The notes below the pieces were generated by a model that worked only from the letters and a program-made list of their open reading frames with translations, was not told where the DNA came from and did no database searches. From contig JAKZAN010000004.1 of assembly GCA_023053545.1 (NCBI GenBank), positions 3,720,001 through 3,784,000 on the forward strand: a stretch of DNA of 64,000 nucleotides, in the 5' to 3' direction. Source of the stretch: Lepidurus packardi (lineage: Eukaryota; Arthropoda; Branchiopoda; Notostraca; Triopsidae). Below, in pieces: positions 22,140 through 38,187 of this stretch; position 1 is the stretch's first letter; every line of letters starts with the position of its first letter. A program made the translations under genes and the position numbers.

Positions 22140-22513
22140 ATGACTAACGCAAAGGTAACTCGTATCCTTATTTGAGAAACAAGTTTACATTTCTATTTTA
22201 TAGGGAATTTTGATTATCCTTTTGACGGTTGCTTGTCTAAGCTTAACCCTGCCTTTCTCTTCATTGAGTCGAAATTTTTGGAATCGTAAGTATTTCGTTA
22301 TACTTGAAAACGTTGCAAGGTTTAACCTTTGAACTGTTAGAACCTGATTGCGGAGTTGATAACTCATGTGCTAATAATTCAACATTTTGTGGGATTACGG
22401 TTTTTGGTGGCAAGAGATGTTATCCTAAGATTTGCATGGGAGTTTGCAATGCGAACGATGTGTGCAAATCTGATACGTGTATTTTGGGTATGTGTCAACC
22501 GTGCTTCATGTAA
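22140..22513 (+). CDS. secreted 10-cysteine small protein
   Basis: The family is unrecognised. Three exons, 22140-22154, 22204-22285 and 22341-22513, join in phase to code 89 residues. MTNAK is followed by a strong signal-peptide core (GILIILLTVACLSLTLPF, residues 6-23). The mature part carries ten cysteines with loop spacings 5, 6, 9, 4, 3, 5, 4, 4 and 2, and ends CQPCFM. Such compact disulfide-rich secreted proteins are often antimicrobial peptides, protease inhibitors or toxin-like ligands; which applies here cannot be told from sequence. A TATA box lies 68 bp upstream. It heads a run of three secreted-protein genes on the same strand (to 27484). The main alternative is a chance chain of splice sites, made unlikely by consistent phases and the signal peptide. 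Confidence 0.65.
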
Positions 22514-24664
22514 ATAATAATTGTTTTGGAAAGTAAATTGCGCTGATAAACCCCGAGTGTTGGCTAAAGCAAGGTTCCTACGGCACGAAAATAGACTGCG
22601 AATACCCGAGTTGCCAGCTAGAGAAAGAGACACGACAGATGCTACATGGTACGCGTATCCGACCCTGAAATTATTTCCATTATTATTTTAATGGAGGTGT
22701 TGTCAATTTAATGAAACAGTGTACATAGTAGTGAATGAAAGGAGGACTGGCCTATGGAAAACCACACCGCAAGGTTTCTAAATGTGTGATATGTAAGCAT
22801 CATATAATGGACTAAATATCTTCCCTTTCTTTGTTAACATCCTGTTAATGAATTGCAGTGAAATGAATTGATTAGACATTCTTAATTTTTTGAAGTCAGA
22901 AAAAGAGTATGGGTTGTTGAACAGGGCAGACTGTCACGGGAGTTCTGTACCTCCTATTCTTATCTTGTTGTATTCCCATAAATTCTTCGGAGCAGAAATA
23001 AGTTTAATTATAGATATAGTGTATTACATGAAATTATTTCATGAAGTGGTGTAAATGGTGTAAATGGCGGAATCAGCGGAATCAGACTGTCAACGCAGCA
23101 CTGTGCCACGTTTCTGTACCGACCAAAGCTGAGTCCGTGACGTATGTACTGTACCGTAAGTGGCAAAAAAAGGTAAAGCCGGAAACCGACTTGGACAAGG
23201 CGGGACTTCCAGCGTTCACCTGGCATGTCTTGTATTTGCGCTACAATGAAAAATTAAGAAGCGTGAATTAAATATGAAAAATTCCTCTAAAAAATTAAGA
23301 ACAAGTAAGATTTTCTATTGATGTTCTAGACAATTCTAATACATCTAATCGGGTTTGGTTTCATCTTCCAAATCATATACTACGAAAAACAAAATTTCAG
23401 TAAGACTTAGGTTCGTCGACTTCTGCATATAAAATAAAAAAATAGAAATTATATCAATTCTTTGAAAGTTTCACACACTACACTGCGGTCAACTTTCTCG
23501 ATTGTATTACTTTACAGTTCGCAAATATCTCCTTGTGTACGACCCATCTTGAACAACAAAGAAGGAAAGGACAAAGGAGTAAACATAAATCCTTTAAAGA
23601 AACCTGAACTGGAAAAAAGGTGGAAGCGAAATTTATCACTATTAAAACACCTGTTGATCAACAGCATGAATATCCTAATTTCACTCTTTTTCGATTTTCT
23701 CCTGATGTCCGTTGCCAAAATGGCGTCAACATTAGTACTTTGTCATCGAACCTACAAAAAGTGGGCGTTATTACGGCTGAATGAGCACTGTAGGAACTTA
23801 AAATAGCCAAGCATAGTTATATTGTGGAGCTGCTTTCCCTTCAGTCACGTTCTTCTTTCACTTTAAAAATCGGTGTTCCAACTATCAGTTGACTACCATG
23901 ATATTAAAACTTTTGTTTTATATTACCTTTCATGGAATCAAGCAATTTCAAAGAACAGCAGTCAAAAAGGTCTTTCAGCACAGAACGCCGTTTAACGACT
24001 AGAAAAACAAACATAATGACGCGAAGAAGTCTGCTATATAATGACGCGAAGAAGTCTGCTAACGGTAACCCTTACATTGGAAGAAGCAGGGTCTTTCTCC
24101 GCTCTATTTAACACATACACTTCGCAAGTCAGGCGTCAAACACCAACGCGAAAACTAACTTTTAATAGATCACTTGTTTTGTTGCAAGATATAAGCCGAA
24201 AAATATAATAAAGTGACCCTTTTCTCAGAAGCAAACTTCCGCCTTTTGAATTTTCAAAAATGTCACACGGACGTTTTCCACGTGTCATGCCATGATAGTG
24301 GACGCCACCATCATCCCCGAAAGTGTTGAACCGACAGAGCGATCCTTTTTATTGAATGTGCACGAACTCTTGACTGCTCATGCCTTGCTTCCTATCCAAA
24401 ATTGCTGTGTTACTGTAGCAATATCAGCAGAGGCTGAGTATTTCATTGTTTCCACATTTAAGCCTTTGGCCAACTAAACTCTCTCTGTTCTTTCTTTTCT
24501 TTGCAATGTTACCGTTTCTCAACCATAAACAGTGGCGACGCTTTTCCAGGTCAACAACAAGACTCAATAAGCCTCTTTGATTCAAAGACCGGGTGTTATA
24601 AGAAATCGTTTTTTTCTGAGAAGGAAAATGGTAGAGAAACTTGGGCATCCAGTAGCGTTTTGGG
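22514..24664. other. intergenic, no gene seen
   Basis: No supported gene. It contains small local duplications: a GTGTAAATG doublet with a GGAATCAGC doublet near 23050-23085, and the 25-bp tandem repeat at 24013-24060. Open frames such as 23462-23806 show no family features. Confidence 0.5.
24013..24060. repeat. tandem duplication, 25-bp period
   Basis: The 23-mer at 24013-24035 (starting ATAATGACGCGAAG, ending GTCTGCT) is repeated exactly at 24038-24060 after a 2-bp spacer. Confidence 0.9.
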
Positions 24665-24700
24665 TATAAAAGCACTGTTTTGAAAGGATAAGACATCAGT
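24665..24700 (+). promoter_or_regulatory. TATA box plus TCAGT initiator of the glycine-rich gene
   Basis: TATAAAA at 24665-24671 is followed by TCAGT at 24696-24700. The 31-bp spacing is what arthropod core promoters use, so transcription probably starts at the A at 24698. This leaves a 98-base 5' leader before the ATG at 24796. Confidence 0.7.
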
Positions 24701-24795
24701 TCCTAAAGCTGCCTTCCTCCAGTAACTTAGTTCAGTTAAAACTACTAAATAACGAGTAGTGACGAAAAATACCTAATACTTCTAAGACCATCAAC

Positions 24796-26473
24796 ATGGC
24801 TCGACACGTACGACAACACACATAATACCCTTGTTCGTTAATCTAACATTTTGTTTCTTTTCAAATTAGTTTTGTCGGATCGCACTCGTATTGGCTATAG
24901 TTGGTGTGGTAATCGCCGGCGGCAAAGGTGGAAAAGGAGGTGGTGGCGGTGGTAAACTCGAATTCTAGCATACCAACGAAAACCTTTCAAAACAATCTGG
25001 ATATTTATTTCAGGATATGGAGGAGGGTATGGCGGTGGTGGCTATGGAGGAGGAGGCCACGGAGGTGGTGGTTACGGAGGTGGTGGTCACGGAGGGGGTG
25101 GTTATGGAGGCGGTGGTTACGGAGGGGGTGGTTATGGAGGCGGCGGCCATGGGGGTTACGGAGGCGGAGGATGTGGAGGAGGATACGGCGGTGGTGGCCA
25201 CGGAGGTGGTGGCTACGGCGGAGGTGGTCATGGAGGTGGTGGTCACGGAGGATATGCTGTAGGCGGTCATGGAGGCGGTAAGTTTTAGCAGAAATGAATG
25301 AAAGTTGAGCTCAGTATTGATATAGTATGTTAATTACTAAAAATAATTCCGAAGCAATGATGTCCTAACCAAAATCATCCTTAGGTGGCCATGGCGGTTA
25401 TGGTGGTGGCAGCGCAGGACATGCACAAGCTGCTGGCGGCTACGGCAAAGGTAAAACACGTGCAAAGCACTACAAAGATTTGTAAGACTACCTTGTTAAT
25501 ATCTCTCACAAATTAGGAGGAGATGCTGGTGGTCACGGAGGCGGCGGCTATGGAAAAGGAGGTGGTGAAGCTGCTGCCGGTCACGGAGGCGGTGGTTACG
25601 GAAAAGGAGGTGGTGAAACTGCTGGTGGACACGGAGGCGGCGGTGGCTACGGAAAAGGTACCATACATATTTACAGCACCGCCAATCGTAGTGCAAGTGG
25701 AAATAACTAAGTTTGTATTAATTAAGCAGGTGAATCTGCTGGTGGTCACGGAGGCGGTGGCTATGGAAAAGGTACGTGCTGATTTACTGCAGCTCCATTG
25801 GGTCAGTAAGAATATAACAAAGCTAAAACATATTTTATTAAATTAGGTGGTGAAGCTGCTGGCGGTCATGGAGGAGGCTACGGAAAAGGAGGTGCAGGTG
25901 AAGCTGCTGGCGGTCACGGAGGCGGCGGTGGCTACGGAAAAGGTAAACAAATTGAAAGGATTACATACTGAAGTAAATAACAATAAACATGCATACAATG
26001 AAATTAGGTGGCGAAGCTGCTGGCGGTCACGGAGGCGGAGGTGGCTACGGAAAAGGTGAAATTACAAGCCCTTTTTGGCGTTGTCAGACAAAGCTAATTT
26101 TAAAACAAATCTTTTCAGGCGGGGAAAGTGCAGGTGGTCACGGAGGCGGCGCTGCAGGCTACGGAAAAGGTTCGGACTCGATACACTATATTTACTTAAT
26201 AGTGTATGAGATCACATTAAGTACTAATTACTGTTCATTCAGGTGGCGAAGCTGCTGGTGGTTACGGAGGCGGCGGCTACGGCAAAGGTACAAATATTAA
26301 ATAACTTGACGGCTAAATAAATGACACGAAATAAATAAACAAAATGGTAAAATTCAGGTGGACAAGCTGCTGGCGGACACGGCGGTGGTGGCTATGGCGG
26401 ATACGGCAAGGGTACGTTTAATAGCATGCAATGAATTACAAATAAATTATTTATGGTTATAGGTGGATATTAA
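24796..26473 (+). CDS. secreted glycine-rich repeat protein (GGHGGGGYGKG)
   Basis: Twelve exons join in phase: 24796-24807, 24870-24951, 25014-25277, 25385-25450, 25517-25657, 25730-25771, 25847-25942, 26008-26055, 26119-26169, 26243-26287, 26358-26411 and 26463-26473. They code about 303 residues. MARHFCRIALVLAIVGVVIAG is a signal peptide, and the remainder is glycine-rich. Exon 3 is made of GGGGYGGGGH units. Exons 5-11 each repeat a unit of the form GEAAGGHGGGGYGKG. Every intron but the first is phase 1, so repeat exons are symmetric and can be gained or lost without breaking frame. Gly/His/Tyr repeats of this kind occur in cuticle, byssus-like and some antimicrobial proteins; cuticle or secreted matrix is my best guess. 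A TATA/TCAGT promoter precedes it. Confidence 0.85.
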
Positions 26474-26757
26474 GTGACCTATAGGATGCTAGGTGGCTTA
26501 CAAATTCGATTTTGCCGGTTTAAAATCGACTTTACTGTACAACTTCTGGTTCCCAAAACTTTAAATAAATACAATATTTCTCTTAAATCTACTATGTGTG
26601 TGCTGATTATTGCTTCACAGTTTATAATCTACGAAGATAACGCGGGGGCTGCTCCTTTAGCATATAAATTTAGTGTGAGAGACTAAACATATGTTGGCTT
26701 ATTAGTCTGTCATCTTCCACGAGCGACACGTTTTTCAGATATAGAACTTCCGCTTCT

Positions 26758-26850
26758 TATATAAGCAGAGTTCAGTGACATGACTGTGGAGCGTGGAATT
26801 CTGATAAGCTTTCGTCAGTATAAATACATGCCCTAACCATGAACGGTCAC
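26758..26850 (+). promoter_or_regulatory. two TATA boxes upstream of the C-type lectin gene
   Basis: TATATAAG (26758-26765) and TATAAATA (26819-26826) stand 61 bp apart. The second has a TCAC initiator-like site at 26847-26850 and is the likelier core promoter, placing the start about 28 bp before the ATG at 26877. The first may drive an alternative longer leader. Confidence 0.5.
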
Positions 26851-26876
26851 ATTGACATTTACCTTTAGCACTCAAC

Positions 26877-27484
26877 ATGTTCACCAAACTACTCGCTACT
26901 CTGCTGTTCGCAGGTGTTACTTTTATCCTTATTTATTAACGTAAATTAAATTTTACTAACAGCCGTTCACTTTTCGCATCCCTGTTAGGCCTGGCTGCAG
27001 CAATATGTCCGCCCGAGTTCTCTAATGTCAACGGCACTTGCTACTTGGTCCCAGGTTTGCCTGATCGCTACTCATGGTGGGAAGTTAGCGAGATTTGCAG
27101 CCTGGTTTTCTCCGATGGTTTCCATGTGGGGACAGTAGAAAGCTGGACCAACTTGAACAACTTTTTGGTTGGCTTGGGTACGATCTTCTTGACATAAAAT
27201 TTCGCGGCGTTATTTCGGTAAGTTTTTTTGACGTAGGTTACACTGATACCTACTGGGCTGGAGTTAGTGCCCAGGGACATCCCGGTCAGTGGGTGAACCG
27301 TGCTAATGGACTGGAACTTGATCAAACAGCCATCTCATGGAAGGCAGGATATCCCAGCAACGATCCCAACAACTTGTGCTTAGCTATCGAATACCAACAA
27401 GAATTGGGAGCATACCAGTGGTTGGATCAGCCTTGTGCAACCAAAAATTTGATTGTTTGTCAACCGAAGAAGTGTTTCTTGTAA
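26877..27484 (+). CDS. secreted C-type lectin-domain protein
   Basis: Three exons, 26877-26913, 26989-27177 and 27237-27484, with phase-1 introns code 157 residues. MFTKLLATLLFAGLAAA is a signal peptide, followed by one C-type lectin fold covering the rest. Visible CTLD marks are the N-terminal CPPEF and NGTCYLV, the DTYWAGVS strand (WIGL-type motif), a GQWVNRANG-like region, CLAIEY, YQWLDQPC and a terminal VCQ. The usual calcium/sugar motifs EPN or QPD are absent at the expected place and WND is replaced by WLD. Calcium-dependent mannose or galactose binding is therefore doubtful. It may act in recognition through another surface. It follows the glycine-rich secreted gene by about 400 bp and has its own TATA promoter. 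Confidence 0.88.
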
Positions 27485-28007
27485 ATTCCACTAAAATACA
27501 TTGATTTTCATCCTTACGGCTTTCATGATTACGATCGTTTCTTTTTTTAATTGAACAGCCTGCTATAATCGTGTATATCGTTGCAATGATTTTATTCACT
27601 CCAGGTACTATTTTTCATCGTTTACATTCCCCTTGTAGCATGTGGTAGATCTAATTACATACTATGTTCCTTTACTTTTACCCAACCCAGTGTACTTTGT
27701 CGAACGGGCAAAAGTGGCGTGAATTAGATACACGTCATCGCTACTCGTTAACACAAACAGACGTAGGAGTGTTGCAGGACAATAAATAGATACCTTCCGT
27801 CGTAGTATATCGAAAGTTCAGCTTTAAATTTATTGGAGCTGATATTTTAAACATATGCATAGTGTCTGTGAAATCGAGTATTAGCTAAATTCGCAGTGAC
27901 TTGCCAAATATCTAGCTGGTGCGGACCCGTAGTAACGAATTTCGTAGTACGAAACTTATTTGTGGTTAGAAAACAACACTATAGTGTTTATACACAAACT
28001 GGCCGAA

Positions 28008-29647
28008 ATGCATGTTTTGGTCTTCAAACGTTTAATCAGGCTTCATAAACGTTATTTCTTAATCCTTAAAGCGCTTACCGTTTGGATGCTAATGTGGTTA
28101 GTAACTAGTTCGATTCACCAGATCACTGAACGGCCGGATCTTCTAACGCAAGACGCTGTAAGCGACCTTAACGCTCGGGGCATCTCTGTCGCTCAATCAA
28201 TTAAAGAGGAAAAAAATGACTTGGTATTACGCGGAAATTTAAAATATCCTTGACCATAGTCAACACACACTCCTTAGGATCACGATTGGGTCAGTGAAAT
28301 GACGTCAGCACTTGGAGTAATACGAAAGCACAGTTTTTCCCACCAATCAAATGAGTACAAAGTTGCAAGTAACGTTGCTCCTGCATTGGCTTACAAGGGT
28401 TATATTCCCAAACACGATCAAAGGCAAAACGTCTATTACACCGACTTAACAATTTCTAGTCAGTGTTCCATGGATAACTTGTACTACCTCCCAGCACTGG
28501 CTGAACGCTTCAAGGTAGACATATTATGCATGTGGAGCCAATCACTTGGAATTTCCAACTGTGAGAGGCATCTAGATAATTAAACTTACTTTTCCTTGAT
28601 AGGGACCAATATCCCTAGCAGTTTTCTACATAGGCACTGATATTGGCGAAGCCATTCGGACAATTATAAGTTTGCGATATTGCTATAACGAAGTGCGTCG
28701 ATTCGTCACCTTCCACTTAGTTTATACGTCCAACCTGGACGCAGGCCTAAAAGACTACCGATGGACGCTCCTCCCTTGTTCAACCTTCAACGACCCTGAA
28801 CTAAATCATAATCGGTCGTCGACAATAGTCCGAAACTATTCTTTTAAAGTGCCATATCCCAACAATTTGTTAAGGAATATAGCCCGTACATCAATTTTTA
28901 CCGAGTTCGTCTTAGTAACAGACGTGGACATGATTCCATCTGAGCTCCTTAGACAAAAATTTATAGAATTCGCAGTCACCAAAGGGGCATTGAAAGACAC
29001 ATGTATTCGCGTCGCTTATGTTCTTCCGGTTTTTGAGGTTGAAAAAGGACAGTACATGCCAAAAAACAAGGAGGAATTGTTGGGCATGCTGGACGCTGAT
29101 GAAGCTAGAATTTTCTATGAAGCACTTTGCTACGAATGCCATGTAACGTTTAATTCTTAGCTTTAAATTTGGATTTTATTTGAATTTTCCAAGAAGATTA
29201 TAAATTTGATATTATAATCTTAAAGGCTTCTCGTTACATCGACTGGAGTGAGACACCTTACATGTCAAAATACCAAATTTTATCCGAAGAACTGTGGGAA
29301 GGACCCTGGGAGCCTTTTACCATTGTTCGAAACGACGCTCCGTTGTACGACGAGCGATTTCGTCAATACGGTGATAATCGCGTTAGCCAGGTGCTTTTAG
29401 TCTTGAATACATGAATTTTTATATATTTGATAACCATTTGGACATAACATAGACTTGTGAAATGCACATGGCAGGCTATACTTTTGTCATTCTGAGCGAC
29501 GCTTTCTTGACACATCGAGGCTTGAAGAAGGAGGGCGATTTTCACGCAACAAAAGATGATGAGATGGCAAGAAACGATATCTTTTATGAGCAATTCAAGA
29601 ACGAATTGATTCATCGTTACCCTGGTACTTGGCGAAGGTGTAACTAA
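28008..29647 (+). CDS. B4GAT1: GT49 glucuronyltransferase, B4GAT1-like
   Basis: B4GAT1 adds the glucuronic acid that primes LARGE-made matriglycan on alpha-dystroglycan; it works in the Golgi. Five phase-0 exons, 28008-28223, 28278-28514, 28603-29142, 29226-29390 and 29453-29647, code 450 residues. After a basic N-terminus, a single signal-anchor (about residues 16-36) makes it a type II Golgi protein. The catalytic domain begins near residue 95. LAVFYIGTDIGEAIRTI, VPYPNNLLRNIA and the metal-binding DVD motif (residues 258-260, in LVTDVDMIP) are clear. The C-terminal part has PWEPF.IVR, YDERF.QYG and the terminal YPGTWRRC typical of GT49. The other GT49 possibility is a related beta-1,3-GlcNAc-transferase; arthropods have several copies. 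The ATG at 28008 is the first in frame that gives a sensible anchor. Confidence 0.88.
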
Positions 29648-30139
29648 GTGTGGAACAGACGAACATAGTGCATAACACTATTAAGCCACAGAATATTCAG
29701 AGATGAAACCTTTCGGGGAAAATACACGGGGAACTTCCTATTACCTACAACGCTCACATACTTTTACTAAATTGGAATCTAATTTCTAGTTATTTGTCTG
29801 TGGACATGAGGTTTCTGCTAAAGAGTTTCTTGTCATACGAATGAAGAGATGCGTGTATGCTTGCGTATGCACTACGCAGCTTTTTACTTTCGGAAATAAT
29901 AGCTTAATATTTGTCCCGAAAAAGACACGTTTTCGTCTGCGTTTTCGTATTCAACAACTGTACTGCATTTGATAAAATGTATATATAGGTTATAACTGCC
30001 TGTACGACAACCAATACAACACGTTCAGATCTGTCAAAAAATGATTGATTAACAAACCAACTTCAGCAAAGAAAAATTGGTTCAGCTTTTTAAAATTTGG
30101 CAACTTTTGCACCACATGGTTAGATTATCTCACACGCTT
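29648..30139. other. spacer between convergent genes
   Basis: These 492 bp hold the 3' ends of the B4GAT1-like gene (+) and ASK1 (-). No other feature was recognised. Confidence 0.5.
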
Positions 30140-36232
<6,093 letters not shown>

Positions 36233-36979
36233 CCTATACAACAAAAGGGAATAAAAGCTGAAATTAAAATTCAATTATCTCCATAGCATAGTGTATGGAG
36301 TGAATGAGACGCTGCAAAGCTCTTTCCCGTATCTATTATGTATGCATCCATTAACAAAATAAAAAATAGGTTACCTTTTAATGGTTACCTACTTTAAAAC
36401 ATACTACTCTTGTAGATTACCTTTGCTATAAACAACCCATACAACTATATGGATGCTTTATTCGCTTTTCTATATGTTTATCGAAAAAAAAATCCCATGA
36501 TTGCCACCACTTTCAATGTTATTATTTAGTTTTCTACTTCTGTGGATGGGAGGAAGATAATGAAGCCAGACAGAACATGAAAAAACTAAGTTCTGGTAAC
36601 GAAAGAAAGTAAACGCCATCTATTGGAAACTTTACATTTTTATTGATTATTGAACGTGTACAGTGATTTCAACCGATATTCGATGTATAATGCACAGTAA
36701 TTTGAACAAAACCAGTCTAATACTAAAGTAATAAATTTCACTGCTTTGCGTATAGACAAAACGTTACTTAATAGCATATGTCAGCGATTCCCCAATTTCC
36801 GGGTTCTTCTATGTAGTTGCATTGTTACGCCTCCTGCGTGCGCTGTTGCAATTTCATTTTTGTTGACGTCAGCTGTAATTTCACTGTTGTCCGCAAACTT
36901 GACTAGCTGTCTCGATCTTTTTCCTGTTAGTTATTGAAGTTAAAAATTCTCTTAAAAAGCTCCTTTCTCATCTCTTAGA
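36233..36979. promoter_or_regulatory. head-to-head promoter region of Ask1 and the CD164-like gene
   Basis: These 747 bp separate the divergent starts. A full CRE site TGACGTCA lies at 36864-36871, 109 bp from the CD164-like ATG. A CTCTTAG just before that ATG could be the acceptor of a 5' UTR intron. No TATA box is well placed on either side. Confidence 0.45.
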
Positions 36980-38187
36980 ATGAACAAGTATACGAGTATC
37001 TGCATTGCCTTATGCGCGATAAGTGTTGGCATAATAAGTAGTAGTTTGGCTCAAGATACATCGTCTACGTCAGTGGCACCAGGTAATTCCCCTAATAAGT
37101 GATTTAACCATTTCAAATGCTATTTTTTGAAGATACATCTACATCTGCGGTGGATCCATGTGAAAGTTTATCGACTGAGAGTTGTGAACGCTGTGTTTCG
37201 TCATCTTTGACTAACTGCTCGTATGTGCTGCCATTCAGCGAGATACGTAACAGTGATAAATGGGCTTGCAAATCGGCAACTAATTTGATTACCCTTTACA
37301 AATCGATTTTAAACAGGACAGAAGATTGTGAGTATTCTAGTAAGATTTTTAATATTCACGGAATTGTATGTCTTTTTGTTTCTACAGGCCCACAAAACAA
37401 CGATACAACTAGCACTGTGACTCCACCAGACACCACAACCAAACCTACCACTACAACTAGTTCAACTACTACCAGCACAACAACGCCGGAGCCTACAACG
37501 TTGGACCCAGAAACTACCACGCCTACTTCGACTACCCCTACAACACCACCTACAACACCCCCTACGAGCACCACAACTGCTCCACCTACGCTCATTCCTA
37601 CAAATGCTACAACTCTTCCTCCTACCCCTATCACAACTGTAGTTCCTGTCTCAACAACGACTCGTCCAACCACAACTACTGCTCCTCACACTGACGAGCG
37701 GCACTTTGACGCAGCCAGCTTCTTCGGTAATTTTCAATTGGTCAATTTATATGAAATCAGTTATACTTGCAAACACTTTTAGAGAATTATCATAGTCCTT
37801 GACACGTCGAACAATCCTTAGAGTTACACATTTAAAATAACGATAAAATTACTGAATTAAGTAAGCCCCGCCCCCTGCAGAATTATTTAATTCTTTAAAA
37901 TAACGTCGATTTTGCCAAACAGCATAATTAGAATTCATGGTATTTTGCAGCTAGAATGGATCTCATTCAAAATAATCTTTTGTTGGTTAAAAAACTTGAT
38001 AATTCTCTAATTTTATCAGGACAAAATGATCTTTTTGGTTTGTGTACTAAAATGCGAAAGAGTGGAGTTTATCTTCAATTTGTCTTGCCTAGGTGGGTTC
38101 GTCTTGTTGCTTGGCTTGATGTCAATCGCATTTTTGGGCCTTAAATTCTACAGGGCTCGAACCGGGCGCAACTATCACACGCTGTAA
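36980..38187 (+). CDS. CD164: CD164-type sialomucin (endolyn)
   Basis: CD164 is a mucin-like single-pass protein of endosomes and the cell surface, implicated in adhesion. Four exons, 36980-37082, 37133-37327, 37388-37726 and 38093-38187, with phase-1 introns code 243 residues. A signal peptide (about residues 1-25) precedes a cysteine-bearing domain (CESLSTESCERC...NCSYV) with N-glycosylation sites. A Thr/Pro-rich stretch of roughly 95 residues, dense in TTT and PTT, should be heavily O-glycosylated. The end is diagnostic: DAASFFGGFVLLLGLMSIAF is the membrane segment and the tail finishes NYHTL, the YxxL-type lysosomal sorting signal of CD164. A good donor overlaps the stop (GTAAGT at 38184) and a good acceptor with exon GGAAATCTAA follows at 38350, so an alternative end HTLEI is possible. 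Gene symbol by family, not by orthology test. Confidence 0.85.

Noticed and set aside
23041..23271. 76-codon plus-strand frame with WCKWCKW start
   Set aside because: The start is produced by a local GTGTAAATG duplication and there is no other sign of a gene.
25010..25270. Ser/Thr-rich antisense frame
   Set aside because: It is the complement of the glycine codons of the glycine-rich gene's third exon.
37356..37673. Val/Gly-rich antisense frame
   Set aside because: It is the complement of the Thr/Pro-rich mucin repeat of the CD164-like gene.
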